Below, in pieces: positions 1-4,195 of a DNA stretch of 5,693 bases. The notes beneath the pieces are model-generated. The model did not search any database and was not told the origin of the DNA. It worked only from the letters and a program-made list of their open reading frames with translations. Source of the stretch: Robiginitomaculum sp. (GTDB lineage Bacteria > Pseudomonadota > Alphaproteobacteria > Caulobacterales > Maricaulaceae); assembly GCA_016765255.1 (NCBI GenBank), contig JAESQI010000184.1:1-5693 (forward strand), read 5' to 3'. Made by a program: the position numbers and the translations under genes. Positions within the stretch are counted from its first letter, which is position 1. Each line of letters opens with the position of its first letter.

Positions 1-1
1 T

Positions 2-610
2 GTTGATGTGGTGCGTGAGCGAGTAGAATTCGATGACCTAGTAACGCTTATCAATAGTACCGCCAAAAGGTGGGACGCAAATCAAATCATTGTAGAAGAT
101 AAGGGTTCTGGGACGCAATATATTCAGACTCAGGGTGGCGGTAGCGGTGTTGCTAGAAAGGCACCTTGCCCAGTTGTTGCAATTTCAACTGACAATAAGT
201 CTAAAGAATTTAGATTTGATGGCGTCACGATTATGTTCAAGGTAGGTGAGGTTGTTTTACCTAGATCAGCGATTTGGTTGGCGGAATACGAGTCAGAATT
301 ACTCTCATTTCCAACATGTAAGCATGATGACCAAGTTGACTCTACTTCTCAGTATTTAGCCAAAGCAAATCTGTCACAAACAAAACGTGGGACAGTAAAA
401 GCTATCGTCGGTGGATCAGGACGACCAAACTCTCCGGCAATTGATGTAGTATCAGAAAGACCACCACCATCTGCTAAGATCGGTGGGACGAGAACGACAC
501 CACCAGAGCCTGTCGTGGAGACGCCCTCAACACCCCCTAAAAAACATCCCAAAGCCAACCGTGCGACACGTCTGCACGACAGCTCGATACGAAGAAGACT
601 GGGTCGCTAG
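2..610 (+). CDS. Phage terminase large subunit, C-terminal part (5' truncated)
   Basis: This is the C-terminal nuclease half of TerL, the motor that cuts concatemeric phage DNA and pumps it through the portal. The reading frame is open from base 2 without a stop, so the real start lies upstream; the GTG at 8 is only an internal codon. Two acidic motifs fit the RNase H-like nuclease fold: IIVEDKGSGTQ (about bases 86-118) and FPTCKHDDQVDSTSQYL (about 308-358), the latter matching the typical 'P..KHDDQVDA' metal-binding signature. After about base 370 the protein becomes a low-complexity tail rich in Pro, Thr, Ser and Arg, ending SSIRRRLGR. Such tails in TerL often mediate contact with the portal or other packaging proteins; that role is inferred. 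The stop is TAG at 608-610. The frame stays open for 34 more codons beyond it. The family call is strong, but the phage group cannot be named. Confidence 0.9.
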   Translation, partial: VDVVRERVEFDDLVTLINSTAKRWDANQIIVEDKGSGTQYIQTQGGGSGVARKAPCPVVAISTDNKSKEFRFDGVTIMFKVGEVVLPRSAIWLAEYESELLSFPTCKHDDQVDSTSQYLAKANLSQTKRGTVKAIVGGSGRPNSPAIDVVSERPPPSAKIGGTRTTPPEPVVETPSTPPKKHPKANRATRLHDSSIRRRLGR

Positions 611-621
611 CTAGGCGTAGG

Positions 622-860
622 TTTTGTAAGAAAAGACGAACAAAACTCAGCGTATGTAAGGAAAAGCGGAGCCAATGTAAGGATTTACGAGGGGTTTGTA
701 AGGAAACACGAATGATTTCCAAGGTCATTTATAGATGAAAAGCACTATAAACCCGTAAAGCGCTTAAAAATGTAAGACTAGATACATTTTCTTACATTTA
801 ATATGTATTAATTACATGTAGTTAGGTGTTTTTGTAAGGAAAGATTTGTAAGAAAAGAAT
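622..860 (+). repeat. Array of TGTAAG(G/A)AAA boxes in the gap after terL
   Basis: TGTAAG occurs on this strand at 625, 655, 676, 697, 771, 833 and 847, with one inverted copy (CTTACA) at 791-796. The first four units share a longer degenerate consensus, about TTTGTAAGGAAAnaCGAA. Their spacings are 30, 21 and 21 bases, close to whole helical turns. The boxes lie in different frames further on, so the repetition is at DNA level. The position just after the terminase gene is compatible with a packaging (pac/cos-B-like) recognition region, an operator array or replication iterons. The sequence does not choose between these. TAAGGA also resembles a Shine-Dalgarno core, but no convincing gene follows any copy. 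No gene is supported anywhere in 611-1029. Confidence 0.75.
768..799. repeat. 10-bp inverted repeat within the TGTAAG array
   Basis: AAATGTAAGA (768-777) and TCTTACATTT (790-799) are perfect reverse complements separated by 12 bases. The arms are one direct and one inverted TGTAAG box. A second small inverted repeat, ATGTA/TACAT (803-807 and 813-817), follows at once. This suggests a dimeric protein-binding site or a small hairpin. There is no U-tract, so it is not an intrinsic terminator. Confidence 0.6.
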
Positions 861-945
861 GGGAGGGACCCTAGGATTTGCACAAGGGGTGGGTACTTAC
901 CCCATAAAAAATAGGATTTTTGGGTTGTTGTTTGAGCAAATATGA

Positions 946-981
946 CGATGCATAAACATCCGATGCAATAACATCGTTTTT
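946..981 (+). repeat. Tandem 15-bp repeat forming two small hairpins, possible weak terminator
   Basis: CGATGCATAAACATC (946-960) is followed directly by CGATGCAATAACATC (961-975), matching at 13 of 15 positions. Each unit is itself a hairpin with a GATG/CATC stem. The second gains a fifth pair (CGATG 961-965 with CATCG 972-976) and is followed by five T residues (977-981). It could be a weak rho-independent terminator for rightward terL transcription, placed before the convergent gene at 1030. The 5-bp stem makes this uncertain. Confidence 0.4.
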
Positions 982-1029
982 GACGTGTTTTCATGTCTGG
1001 AATTGATGAGGTTTTAGTGGTGATTCAAA

Positions 1030-1365
1030 CTACTTCGTCGTGCGAGCAGATTCCGAATGAGTTGTTTCGATAATATTTCCATCGGGTAGATGTACTGGAG
1101 CTAACTTAGCGAATCGGAAGAACTCAGCTGGCAACTCCAGACCATGGATTCTGTAGCCTTGTATTAACCTCACGATAAGACAAATATATTGCGGGATCGG
1201 ACTGATTTCAGCAGTCATGTAACGATGTATTGTTGAAGGGGTTAAGCCTGTGGCCTCGCAGAATTTCTTCTTCCAGCCGCGACCGCCAAAAGCATCCTCA
1301 AGGATGCAGGTAAACTCAAGTGGTGTTAGCCACTCGGTAGGTTTTGGCTTCATATTATTTGTCAC
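1030..1365 (-). CDS. Small helix-turn-helix DNA-binding protein (probable local regulator)
   Basis: The product is about 111 residues. Residues 13-69 form a compact helical domain: a helix around LTPLEFTCILEDAF, then GWKKKFCEATG, a turn at GLTP, and a probable recognition helix STIHRYMT (about 44-51), followed by a hydrophobic helix PQYICLIVRLIQ. This resembles small XRE/Cro-like HTH proteins of phages. The remaining 40 residues are not recognised. I chose the GTG at 1365-1363 because AGGG lies 6 bases before it; the ATG at 1353 (107 aa) and the TTG at 1383 (117 aa) are possible but have no better ribosome-binding site. It is the only gene on this strand and faces away from the small-gene operon. 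A divergent palindromic promoter region lies upstream, as expected for an autoregulated repressor or Cro-like switch protein. The regulator role is inferred from fold and position. Confidence 0.78.
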   Translation of the reverse strand: MTNNMKPKPTEWLTPLEFTCILEDAFGGRGWKKKFCEATGLTPSTIHRYMTAEISPIPQYICLIVRLIQGYRIHGLELPAEFFRFAKLAPVHLPDGNIIETTHSESARTTK

Positions 1366-1389
1366 GGTAGGCCCTAAGATCAATTGCTA

Positions 1390-1425
1390 CAACAACCCAC
1401 CACTAACAGTAGTCGATGGTTGTTG
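1390..1425. repeat. 8-bp inverted repeat in the leader of the HTH gene
   Basis: CAACAACC (1390-1397) and GGTTGTTG (1418-1425) are perfect reverse complements 20 bases apart, between the HTH gene start and its presumed promoter. They could form a hairpin in its 5' leader or act as spaced half-sites for its product. The GTTG core is also seen in the 16-bp palindrome at 1454-1469. Confidence 0.45.
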
Positions 1426-1489
1426 ATACTATATATTACTCCCTATTGGTAGCATGTTGGTACCAACATCCGATATTGTTATATAGTAT
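1426..1489. promoter_or_regulatory. Divergent promoter/operator region
   Basis: A perfect 16-bp palindrome, ATGTTGGTACCAACAT (1454-1469), lies between two mirrored AT-rich arms: ATACTATATA (1426-1435) and its exact reverse complement TATATAGTAT (1480-1489). Rightward, TTGGTA (1457-1462), 17 bases and TATATA (1480-1485) make a credible sigma-70 promoter whose -35 lies inside the palindrome. Binding there would block it. Leftward, the mirrored TATATA (1430-1435) can serve as -10 for the HTH gene, but no good -35 is seen. A second TTGGTA half-site at 1446-1451 is 11 bases from the first, one helical turn. This fits an operator for the HTH protein. Confidence 0.65.
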
Positions 1490-1753
1490 AAGTGTATTGC
1501 GTCACGCATTTATCGAGGTGATGTAGAATATTCATCTTCAATCTCTCTCGTTTTCACTATTTTCTATTTTGTTGCTTTTTCAATTTTTATTACGAGCTTG
1601 TGAGCACGGATAAATACTTGGGTGCAAGTTTCATTTGTCTGTAGTTGTGGCGTGTCGTCAAGAATATTGATAGTAATGATAACGCGAATTCAAAACCGCA
1701 TAATCTATTGATATAATTATATTAATCAAGAAAATATTAGTTCAAAATAGTGC
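1490..1753. other. AT-rich stretch without a supported gene
   Basis: I see no gene here. The plus strand has a pyrimidine-rich tract around 1540-1590, and only trivial reading frames: a start-stop GTG ATG TAG at 1519-1527 after GAG, and an 11-codon ATG frame near 1676. A small odd palindrome TGCGT-C-ACGCA lies at 1498-1508. The stretch may be a long leader for transcripts from the promoter at 1457-1485, or residue of a lost gene. Confidence 0.5.
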
Positions 1754-1782
1754 TTGACGCATTGATTGGAATTCCTTACATT
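1754..1782 (+). promoter_or_regulatory. Probable sigma-70 promoter of the small-gene operon
   Basis: TTGACG (1754-1759), a 17-base spacer and TACATT (1777-1782) fit a sigma-70 promoter. The expected transcript start near 1789 leaves a leader of about 35 bases before the ATG at 1824. The spacer contains the palindrome GGAATTCC (1768-1775). Confidence 0.55.
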
Positions 1783-1793
1783 TCTATTGTCAG

Positions 1794-1827
1794 ATTTATT
1801 AACAACGGCACGGGAAATGCAAAATGA
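1794..1827 (+). repeat. Leader/RBS repeat, copy 1
   Basis: ATTTATT, then ACAACGGCACGGGAAATGC and AAAATGA. It matches copies 2 (2761-2795) and 3 (3054-3088) except for one missing T and two substitutions near the core. In all three copies the repeat ends exactly on an ATG, here 1824. The CGGGA segment is the only Shine-Dalgarno-like sequence, at 9-10 bases from the start. Confidence 0.75.
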
Positions 1828-2024
1828 CCAGACACAACCTAAGACGCCACACAGGTGCAAAACTAAAAGAATATTTCTTTGTGGATGGTATCCGCACAAG
1901 CGGCGCTCACTACTGGAAAATAAGCAACAATGCATTGCGAATGGATTGCTTCCTAACAACTACACAAGATTTACTGAGTGGGTTGCGTGTGACGCAATAT
2001 AAAAGCGTCGAGGTTACGACATGA
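1824..2024 (+). CDS. Hypothetical 66-residue basic protein
   Basis: The ATG sits at the end of the conserved leader repeat, and the stop overlaps the next start as ATGA (2021-2024). Both features argue for this frame over the competing plus-strand frame at 1766-2002, which starts at a TTG without a ribosome-binding site. The protein begins MTRHNLRRHTGAKLK and is rich in Arg, Lys and His. It has no membrane segment and no motif I recognise. It is the first gene of the operon, apparently translationally coupled to the 168-residue gene that follows. The function is unknown. Confidence 0.6.
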   Translation: MTRHNLRRHTGAKLKEYFFVDGIRTSGAHYWKISNNALRMDCFLTTTQDLLSGLRVTQYKSVEVTT

Positions 2025-2527
2025 AAACGCTAACCGAAACTAGAAAAGCCGACCGCTTAAAAATGGCAATTGAGCTAGAGCGGTTGGCCTTAACTCTTGG
2101 CGCAAAAGTAACGCGTCATGAAGAGGGGCAATATGCACTAGGTAAACGGTGCATTTATGTGATGATTGAGGCCGCTAGAGGTATGAATGTAACAATCACA
2201 TTCGACGGTGAGAGCTGGCAGCATAACACCCATGTTTTAAGCTGGCATATAAAAGACTCTGACGCTCGCTTTTCGTGGGTTTTTCAAAGCGTGAATAACT
2301 ACCACTATGCAAAGGCAACAGACATAGCAGAGGGTTTTGAAGCGCTTTGCGCCGTTATAGAGAACCGTCTAACTCAGGCAGCTGACGGGCGAGCCTTTTG
2401 CTTGGACAGAGAAGCGGAGCAAATAGCAAAGCACGGTACGAATGCTGAGCAGAATGCTAAATGGGCAAAATGGCGTGAGGAAATGAATCAGGAAAATCAG
2501 GGGGCACAAAATGCGCGAACCATTTAA
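2021..2527 (+). CDS. Hypothetical 168-residue protein
   Basis: The start is well supported: GAGGT (2010-2014) lies 6 bases before the ATG, which overlaps the previous stop by four bases. Residues 1-27 look like a charged helix. Residues 38-95 look beta-rich (CIYVMIEAARGMNVTITF, then WQHNTHVLSWHIKD). Residues 99-118 look helical (ATDIAEGFEALCAVIENRL). The C-terminus (131-165) is a polar helix rich in Glu, Gln, Asn and Lys with WAKWREEMNQ. No signal peptide, membrane segment or catalytic motif is visible, so a soluble cytoplasmic protein is likely. I do not recognise the family. It is the longest gene of the cassette and seems real from length, start signal and packing. Confidence 0.78.
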   Translation: MKTLTETRKADRLKMAIELERLALTLGAKVTRHEEGQYALGKRCIYVMIEAARGMNVTITFDGESWQHNTHVLSWHIKDSDARFSWVFQSVNNYHYAKATDIAEGFEALCAVIENRLTQAADGRAFCLDREAEQIAKHGTNAEQNAKWAKWREEMNQENQGAQNARTI

Positions 2528-2714
2528 AAACAATATGGGTTTTATCCGCGCTGGGTACCGGTGTTTTACAGGTGTCACTCTGAATCAAATCCAATGCAAT
2601 GTGATCAACAAATTTCATACAAGGATTCTAGTGTTTGAGGGGGCGGGCGTAGTTGTTCCTGAGTGGCTTTTAAGTAGCAGGCATAGGGCTTTTGTAATGG
2701 CTGCTGAAACATGA
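2511..2714 (+). CDS. Hypothetical 67-residue protein
   Basis: The ATG follows AGGGGG (2500-2504) by 6 bases and overlaps the previous gene by 17 bases. The stop overlaps an ATG at 2711 as ATGA. The product has alternating hydrophobic and polar residues (IRAGYRCFTGVTLNQIQC, then RILVFEGAGVVVPEWLL), which suggests a small beta-rich domain. It has two Cys and ends in a short helix. No known motif is seen. Tight overlaps on both sides support a real gene in a co-translated series. Confidence 0.62.
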   Translation: MREPFKNNMGFIRAGYRCFTGVTLNQIQCNVINKFHTRILVFEGAGVVVPEWLLSSRHRAFVMAAET

Positions 2715-2731
2715 AAAAAAAGTTTATTTGC

Positions 2732-2760
2732 TTGACTCGATACACCACTGGTGCATTATA
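2732..2760 (+). promoter_or_regulatory. Strong internal sigma-70-like promoter
   Basis: TTGACT (2732-2737), exactly 17 bases, then ATTATA (2755-2760). The spacer centre is an odd palindrome, CACCA-C-TGGTG (2743-2753), a possible operator. The expected transcript start near 2767-2768 falls at the first base of the conserved CACAACAGCACGGG leader, so the mRNA would begin with the repeat about 25 bases before the ATG at 2792. Confidence 0.6.
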
Positions 2761-2795
2761 TTTACTTCACAACAGCACGGGAAATACTAAAATGA
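2761..2795 (+). repeat. Leader/RBS repeat, copy 2
   Basis: TTTACTT, then CACAACAGCACGGGAAAT, ACTAAA and ATGA. From 2768 to 2795 it differs from copy 3 at one base of 28. It ends on the ATG at 2792 and follows the promoter at 2732-2760 directly. Confidence 0.8.
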
Positions 2796-3052
2796 GTATC
2801 TTCAAAAATACAGACTTGCTTGAAATTATAGAAGAGTATGCAAGCGACAATGGCGGTTATTCAAACGAGGAAGAGCTTAGCAAGGCTTTCGATGAGCAAA
2901 TAGCTCCACTCGTTATTCAACAGCATAGCGAGGATGACACCATTGCTATGAATGAGGCGTTCAACAATTGGACGGATGGTCTTTGTAAGGATGGCGAAAT
3001 TCATGATGAGCAATATGACAAGTATTGCTACGTAGGTAAGTATTCGGACTAA
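2792..3052 (+). CDS. Hypothetical acidic 86-residue protein
   Basis: I place the start at the ATG that ends leader repeat copy 2. The frame is open back to an ATG at 2711, which overlaps the previous stop but has no ribosome-binding site. That 27-residue extension would be encoded by the promoter and repeat sequence itself, so 2792 is preferred; both starts could be used. The 86-residue product has 21 Asp/Glu against 5 Lys and no Arg, so it is strongly acidic. It shows a probable helix at TDLLEIIEEYA (7-17), another around EEELSKAFDEQIAPLV, and a C-terminus rich in Tyr, Cys and Asp. There is no membrane segment and no recognised motif. Small very acidic phage proteins include DNA mimics that block restriction or other host enzymes, but nothing specific shows that here. 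Confidence 0.68.
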   Translation: MSIFKNTDLLEIIEEYASDNGGYSNEEELSKAFDEQIAPLVIQQHSEDDTIAMNEAFNNWTDGLCKDGEIHDEQYDKYCYVGKYSD

Positions 3053-3053
3053 A

Positions 3054-3088
3054 TTTATTCCACAACAGCACGGGAAATGCTAAAATGA
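3054..3088 (+). repeat. Leader/RBS repeat, copy 3
   Basis: TTTATTC, then CACAACAGCACGGGAAAT, GCTAAA and ATGA, ending on the ATG at 3085. It lies in the only real intergenic space within the operon (3053-3084). A promoter is less clear than for the other copies: TTGCTA (3025-3030), 19 bases, TAAATT (3050-3055). Confidence 0.8.
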
Positions 3089-3240
3089 ATGAACAAACTA
3101 GAGTGAGAATTGGTTGGGTTGGATTCGCAGGATTAATCCTGTTTATGACTATGACAATGCTGTCAGTCCATTACGTATCCAAACCATTACACGCAGCTGA
3201 CTCAGACTTGAGCGCGGAAATGGGGGGCAACCATGGATAG
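3085..3240 (+). CDS. Hypothetical 51-residue single-pass membrane protein
   Basis: The start is fixed by leader repeat copy 3. After a short polar N-terminus with two Arg (MNEQTRVRIG) comes a hydrophobic segment at residues 11-28 (WVGFAGLILFMTMTMLSV), then a polar tail with Asp, Glu and Gly. This is a small inner-membrane protein with one helix; it could also be read as a signal peptide. The basic N-terminus predicts an N-in orientation. Its 3' end overlaps the next gene by 8 bases. Small membrane proteins in phage accessory regions act in lysis control, superinfection exclusion or toxin roles, but this one is too short to assign. Confidence 0.68.
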   Translation: MNEQTRVRIGWVGFAGLILFMTMTMLSVHYVSKPLHAADSDLSAEMGGNHG

Positions 3241-3391
3241 TTCAAAAACATCCAGAGGGTGGAAAACTCTGAGACGCATTGCGCGTCAAAACAAAAGCCT
3301 TGATAGGTTTGGCACAACGATTAAGTTGAGCAACATATCAGCACCAATACGACGCGAAATGGCGCGCATGGGTAGGGAGTTAGTGCAATGA
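3233..3391 (+). CDS. Hypothetical 52-residue basic protein
   Basis: The ATG is 6-7 bases after a GGGGGG run (about 3222-3228) inside the end of the membrane-protein gene. The stop overlaps the next start as ATGA (3388-3391). The product is very basic: 12 Arg/Lys, including the cluster WKTLRRIARQNKS and the C-terminal IRREMARMGRE. It has few acidic residues and no membrane segment. A nucleic-acid-binding role or a partner for the acidic neighbours is possible, but no fold is recognised. Overlap on both sides supports the call. Confidence 0.66.
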   Translation: MDSSKTSRGWKTLRRIARQNKSLDRFGTTIKLSNISAPIRREMARMGRELVQ

Positions 3392-3861
3392 GTGTTACAT
3401 CTGCAGCGCAAGAGCTATGGGACGCATTAGAGACGGCTAAACGTCCTAGTGGTGATGAGTATATCAAGATTAAAGACGGTTCGCCTGAGTGGATGACAGA
3501 GGCTGTTAGGGCATGTCATCAAGACAGCGAAATACTCCCCGATGATTTTAGATACAAGTTTGTGGTGCTAGCTGCCAGCGCGGTATCTGAATTCGTTGAT
3601 GGCGAGCAAGAGCTTAATGAATACGTATTTGAGCAGCTGAATAATGAACATTCGTTTTGTGTGTATTACGAGATGACTCAATGGTTAGCAGGCCAGCCAA
3701 CACTTAGGATGGGATATTGCGACGAGGTAGTTGAGCAGTATGAGGCAAAGGGCATGAGTAACATTATGTCTGCAGCCATGCTTATGGAAGCGGAAGAGGT
3801 CGCGCATGCTTTGATTGCGTATCTATCCGAACATTTTGCAGATGTTGAAGAGGCTGCATAG
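3388..3861 (+). CDS. Hypothetical acidic 157-residue protein (LPDDFRY-type phage/plasmid family)
   Basis: The start is supported by AGGGAG (3374-3379) 8 bases upstream and a 4-base overlap with the previous gene. The protein has about 31 acidic against 9 basic residues and looks mostly helical. The pattern PEWMTEAVRACHQD..ILPDDFRYKF (33-58) followed by WLAGQPTLRMGYCDE (99-113) and a helical C-terminus resembles, from memory, a group of uncharacterised proteins in proteobacterial phages and plasmids that carry 'HGD.LPDDWRY' and 'GYCDEA' motifs. Their function is not known to me. Within the operon it precedes only a membrane miniprotein and the terminator. High acidity raises the idea of a DNA mimic, unproven. 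Confidence 0.8.
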   Translation: MSVTSAAQELWDALETAKRPSGDEYIKIKDGSPEWMTEAVRACHQDSEILPDDFRYKFVVLAASAVSEFVDGEQELNEYVFEQLNNEHSFCVYYEMTQWLAGQPTLRMGYCDEVVEQYEAKGMSNIMSAAMLMEAEEVAHALIAYLSEHFADVEEAA

Positions 3862-3923
3862 TGGAGGGCGCTGTTAAGCTATTCGTAGCAATCCTAGTCA
3901 TACTAATCCTCTCAGCGTTCTAG
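3861..3923 (+). CDS. 20-residue transmembrane miniprotein
   Basis: A GTG start shares its G with the preceding TAG stop (TAGTG, 3859-3863), and GAAGAGG (3847-3853) lies 7 bases before it. The frame encodes MEGAVKLF followed by an almost purely aliphatic stretch, so residues 7-20 form a short membrane helix that ends directly at the stop. The very short length makes chance possible. The start signal, coupling to the upstream gene and hydrophobicity favour a real small membrane peptide. The terminator begins about 20 bases after its stop. Confidence 0.5.
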   Translation: MEGAVKLFVAILVILILSAF

Positions 3924-3943
3924 ACGCGACACAGTAATGAATG

Positions 3944-3973
3944 AAAGGCCTCGCTCTCATGCGAGGCCTTTTT
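3944..3973 (+). terminator. Rho-independent terminator of the cassette operon
   Basis: GGCCTCGC (3947-3954), loop TCTCAT, GCGAGGCC (3961-3968), then TTTTT (3969-3973). AAA before the stem pairs with the first three T residues, extending it to 11 bp. This is a classic strong intrinsic terminator. It marks the end of the small-gene operon and isolates it from the portal gene. Confidence 0.92.
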
Positions 3974-3994
3974 GCGTCGCGCTGTCAGTCGGAG

Positions 3995-4085
3995 GCAAGT
4001 CGAATCACTTGCTGAATAAGGGGGGATAGGGGACCCAAGGGTCCCCCTTGACTCTGAGAATAGGCACCCCGTCACTGTCAGTGCC
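3995..4085. repeat. Series of hairpins between terminator and portal
   Basis: Three further inverted repeats follow the terminator: GCAAGT/ACTTGC (3995-4000 and 4007-4012), GGGGACCC/GGGTCCCC (4029-4036 and 4039-4046), and GGCAC/GTGCC (4063-4067 and 4081-4085) with an internal CACTG/CAGTG. None has a U-tract. The second also has an upstream run of six G (4020-4025) that could compete for the C run. No gene is seen in 3924-4194. Confidence 0.6.
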
Positions 4086-4141
4086 TTGCAAAAAAGCATT
4101 GAGAAATACCTTTATTATAGCGAGCCGTTTTGTTAAATATA

Positions 4142-4169
4142 TTGACTTTTGGTGAATAATAGTTAGTAT
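4142..4169 (+). promoter_or_regulatory. Possible promoter of the portal/structural genes
   Basis: TTGACT (4142-4147), 16 bases, TAGTAT (4164-4169). The -35 is good and the -10 moderate. An inverted repeat AGTTAG/CTAACT (4161-4166 and 4172-4177) overlaps the -10, which could make it a repressible site. A promoter is expected here because the terminator at 3944-3973 cuts the portal off from upstream transcription. Confidence 0.45.
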
Positions 4170-4195
4170 CGCTAACTTATATTTACGGTAAGTTA
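4161..4195 (+). promoter_or_regulatory. Overlapping inverted repeats at the portal start
   Basis: AGTTAG (4161-4166) can pair with CTAACT (4172-4177). TAACTTA (4173-4179) can instead pair with TAAGTTA (4189-4195), which covers the weak ribosome-binding region GGTAAG and the A of the portal ATG. The two pairings share bases 4173-4177 and exclude each other. Only transcripts started upstream of 4161 could form both. Confidence 0.4.

Noticed and set aside
349..728. Minus-strand frames opposite the terL tail and the repeat array
   Set aside because: Antisense to a recognised TerL C-terminus and to repeat DNA; no ribosome-binding sites.
712..738. Eight-codon ATG frame 7 bases after TAAGGA
   Set aside because: A good Shine-Dalgarno distance, but TAAGGA belongs to the repeat array and a peptide this short cannot be supported.
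859..945. 28-codon plus-strand frame starting ATG GGA GGG after TGTAAGAAAAGA
   Set aside because: The spacing to TAAG is acceptable, but there is no other support, the product is short and unremarkable, and the upstream box is part of a repeat array.
812..994. Minus-strand frame of 60 codons across the TGTAAG array
   Set aside because: Low-complexity composition, no ribosome-binding site, and it reads through hairpin and repeat DNA; most likely chance.
980..1008. Promoter from TTGACG at 980-985
   Set aside because: No acceptable -10 at 16-18 bases downstream and it faces the 3' end of the HTH gene.
1519..1527. Start-stop minigene GTG ATG TAG after GAG
   Set aside because: Too small to separate from chance; no conserved context.
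1766..2002. Plus-strand frame of 78 codons overlapping the 66-residue gene
   Set aside because: It starts at TTG without a ribosome-binding site. The frame at 1824 has the conserved leader and an ATGA junction with the next gene.
3071..3081. Hairpin AGCA-CGGGAAA-TGCT within leader copy 3 as a translational operator
   Set aside because: The stem is broken in copy 2 (TACT) and reduced to 3 bp in copy 1, so pairing is not kept while the sequence is.
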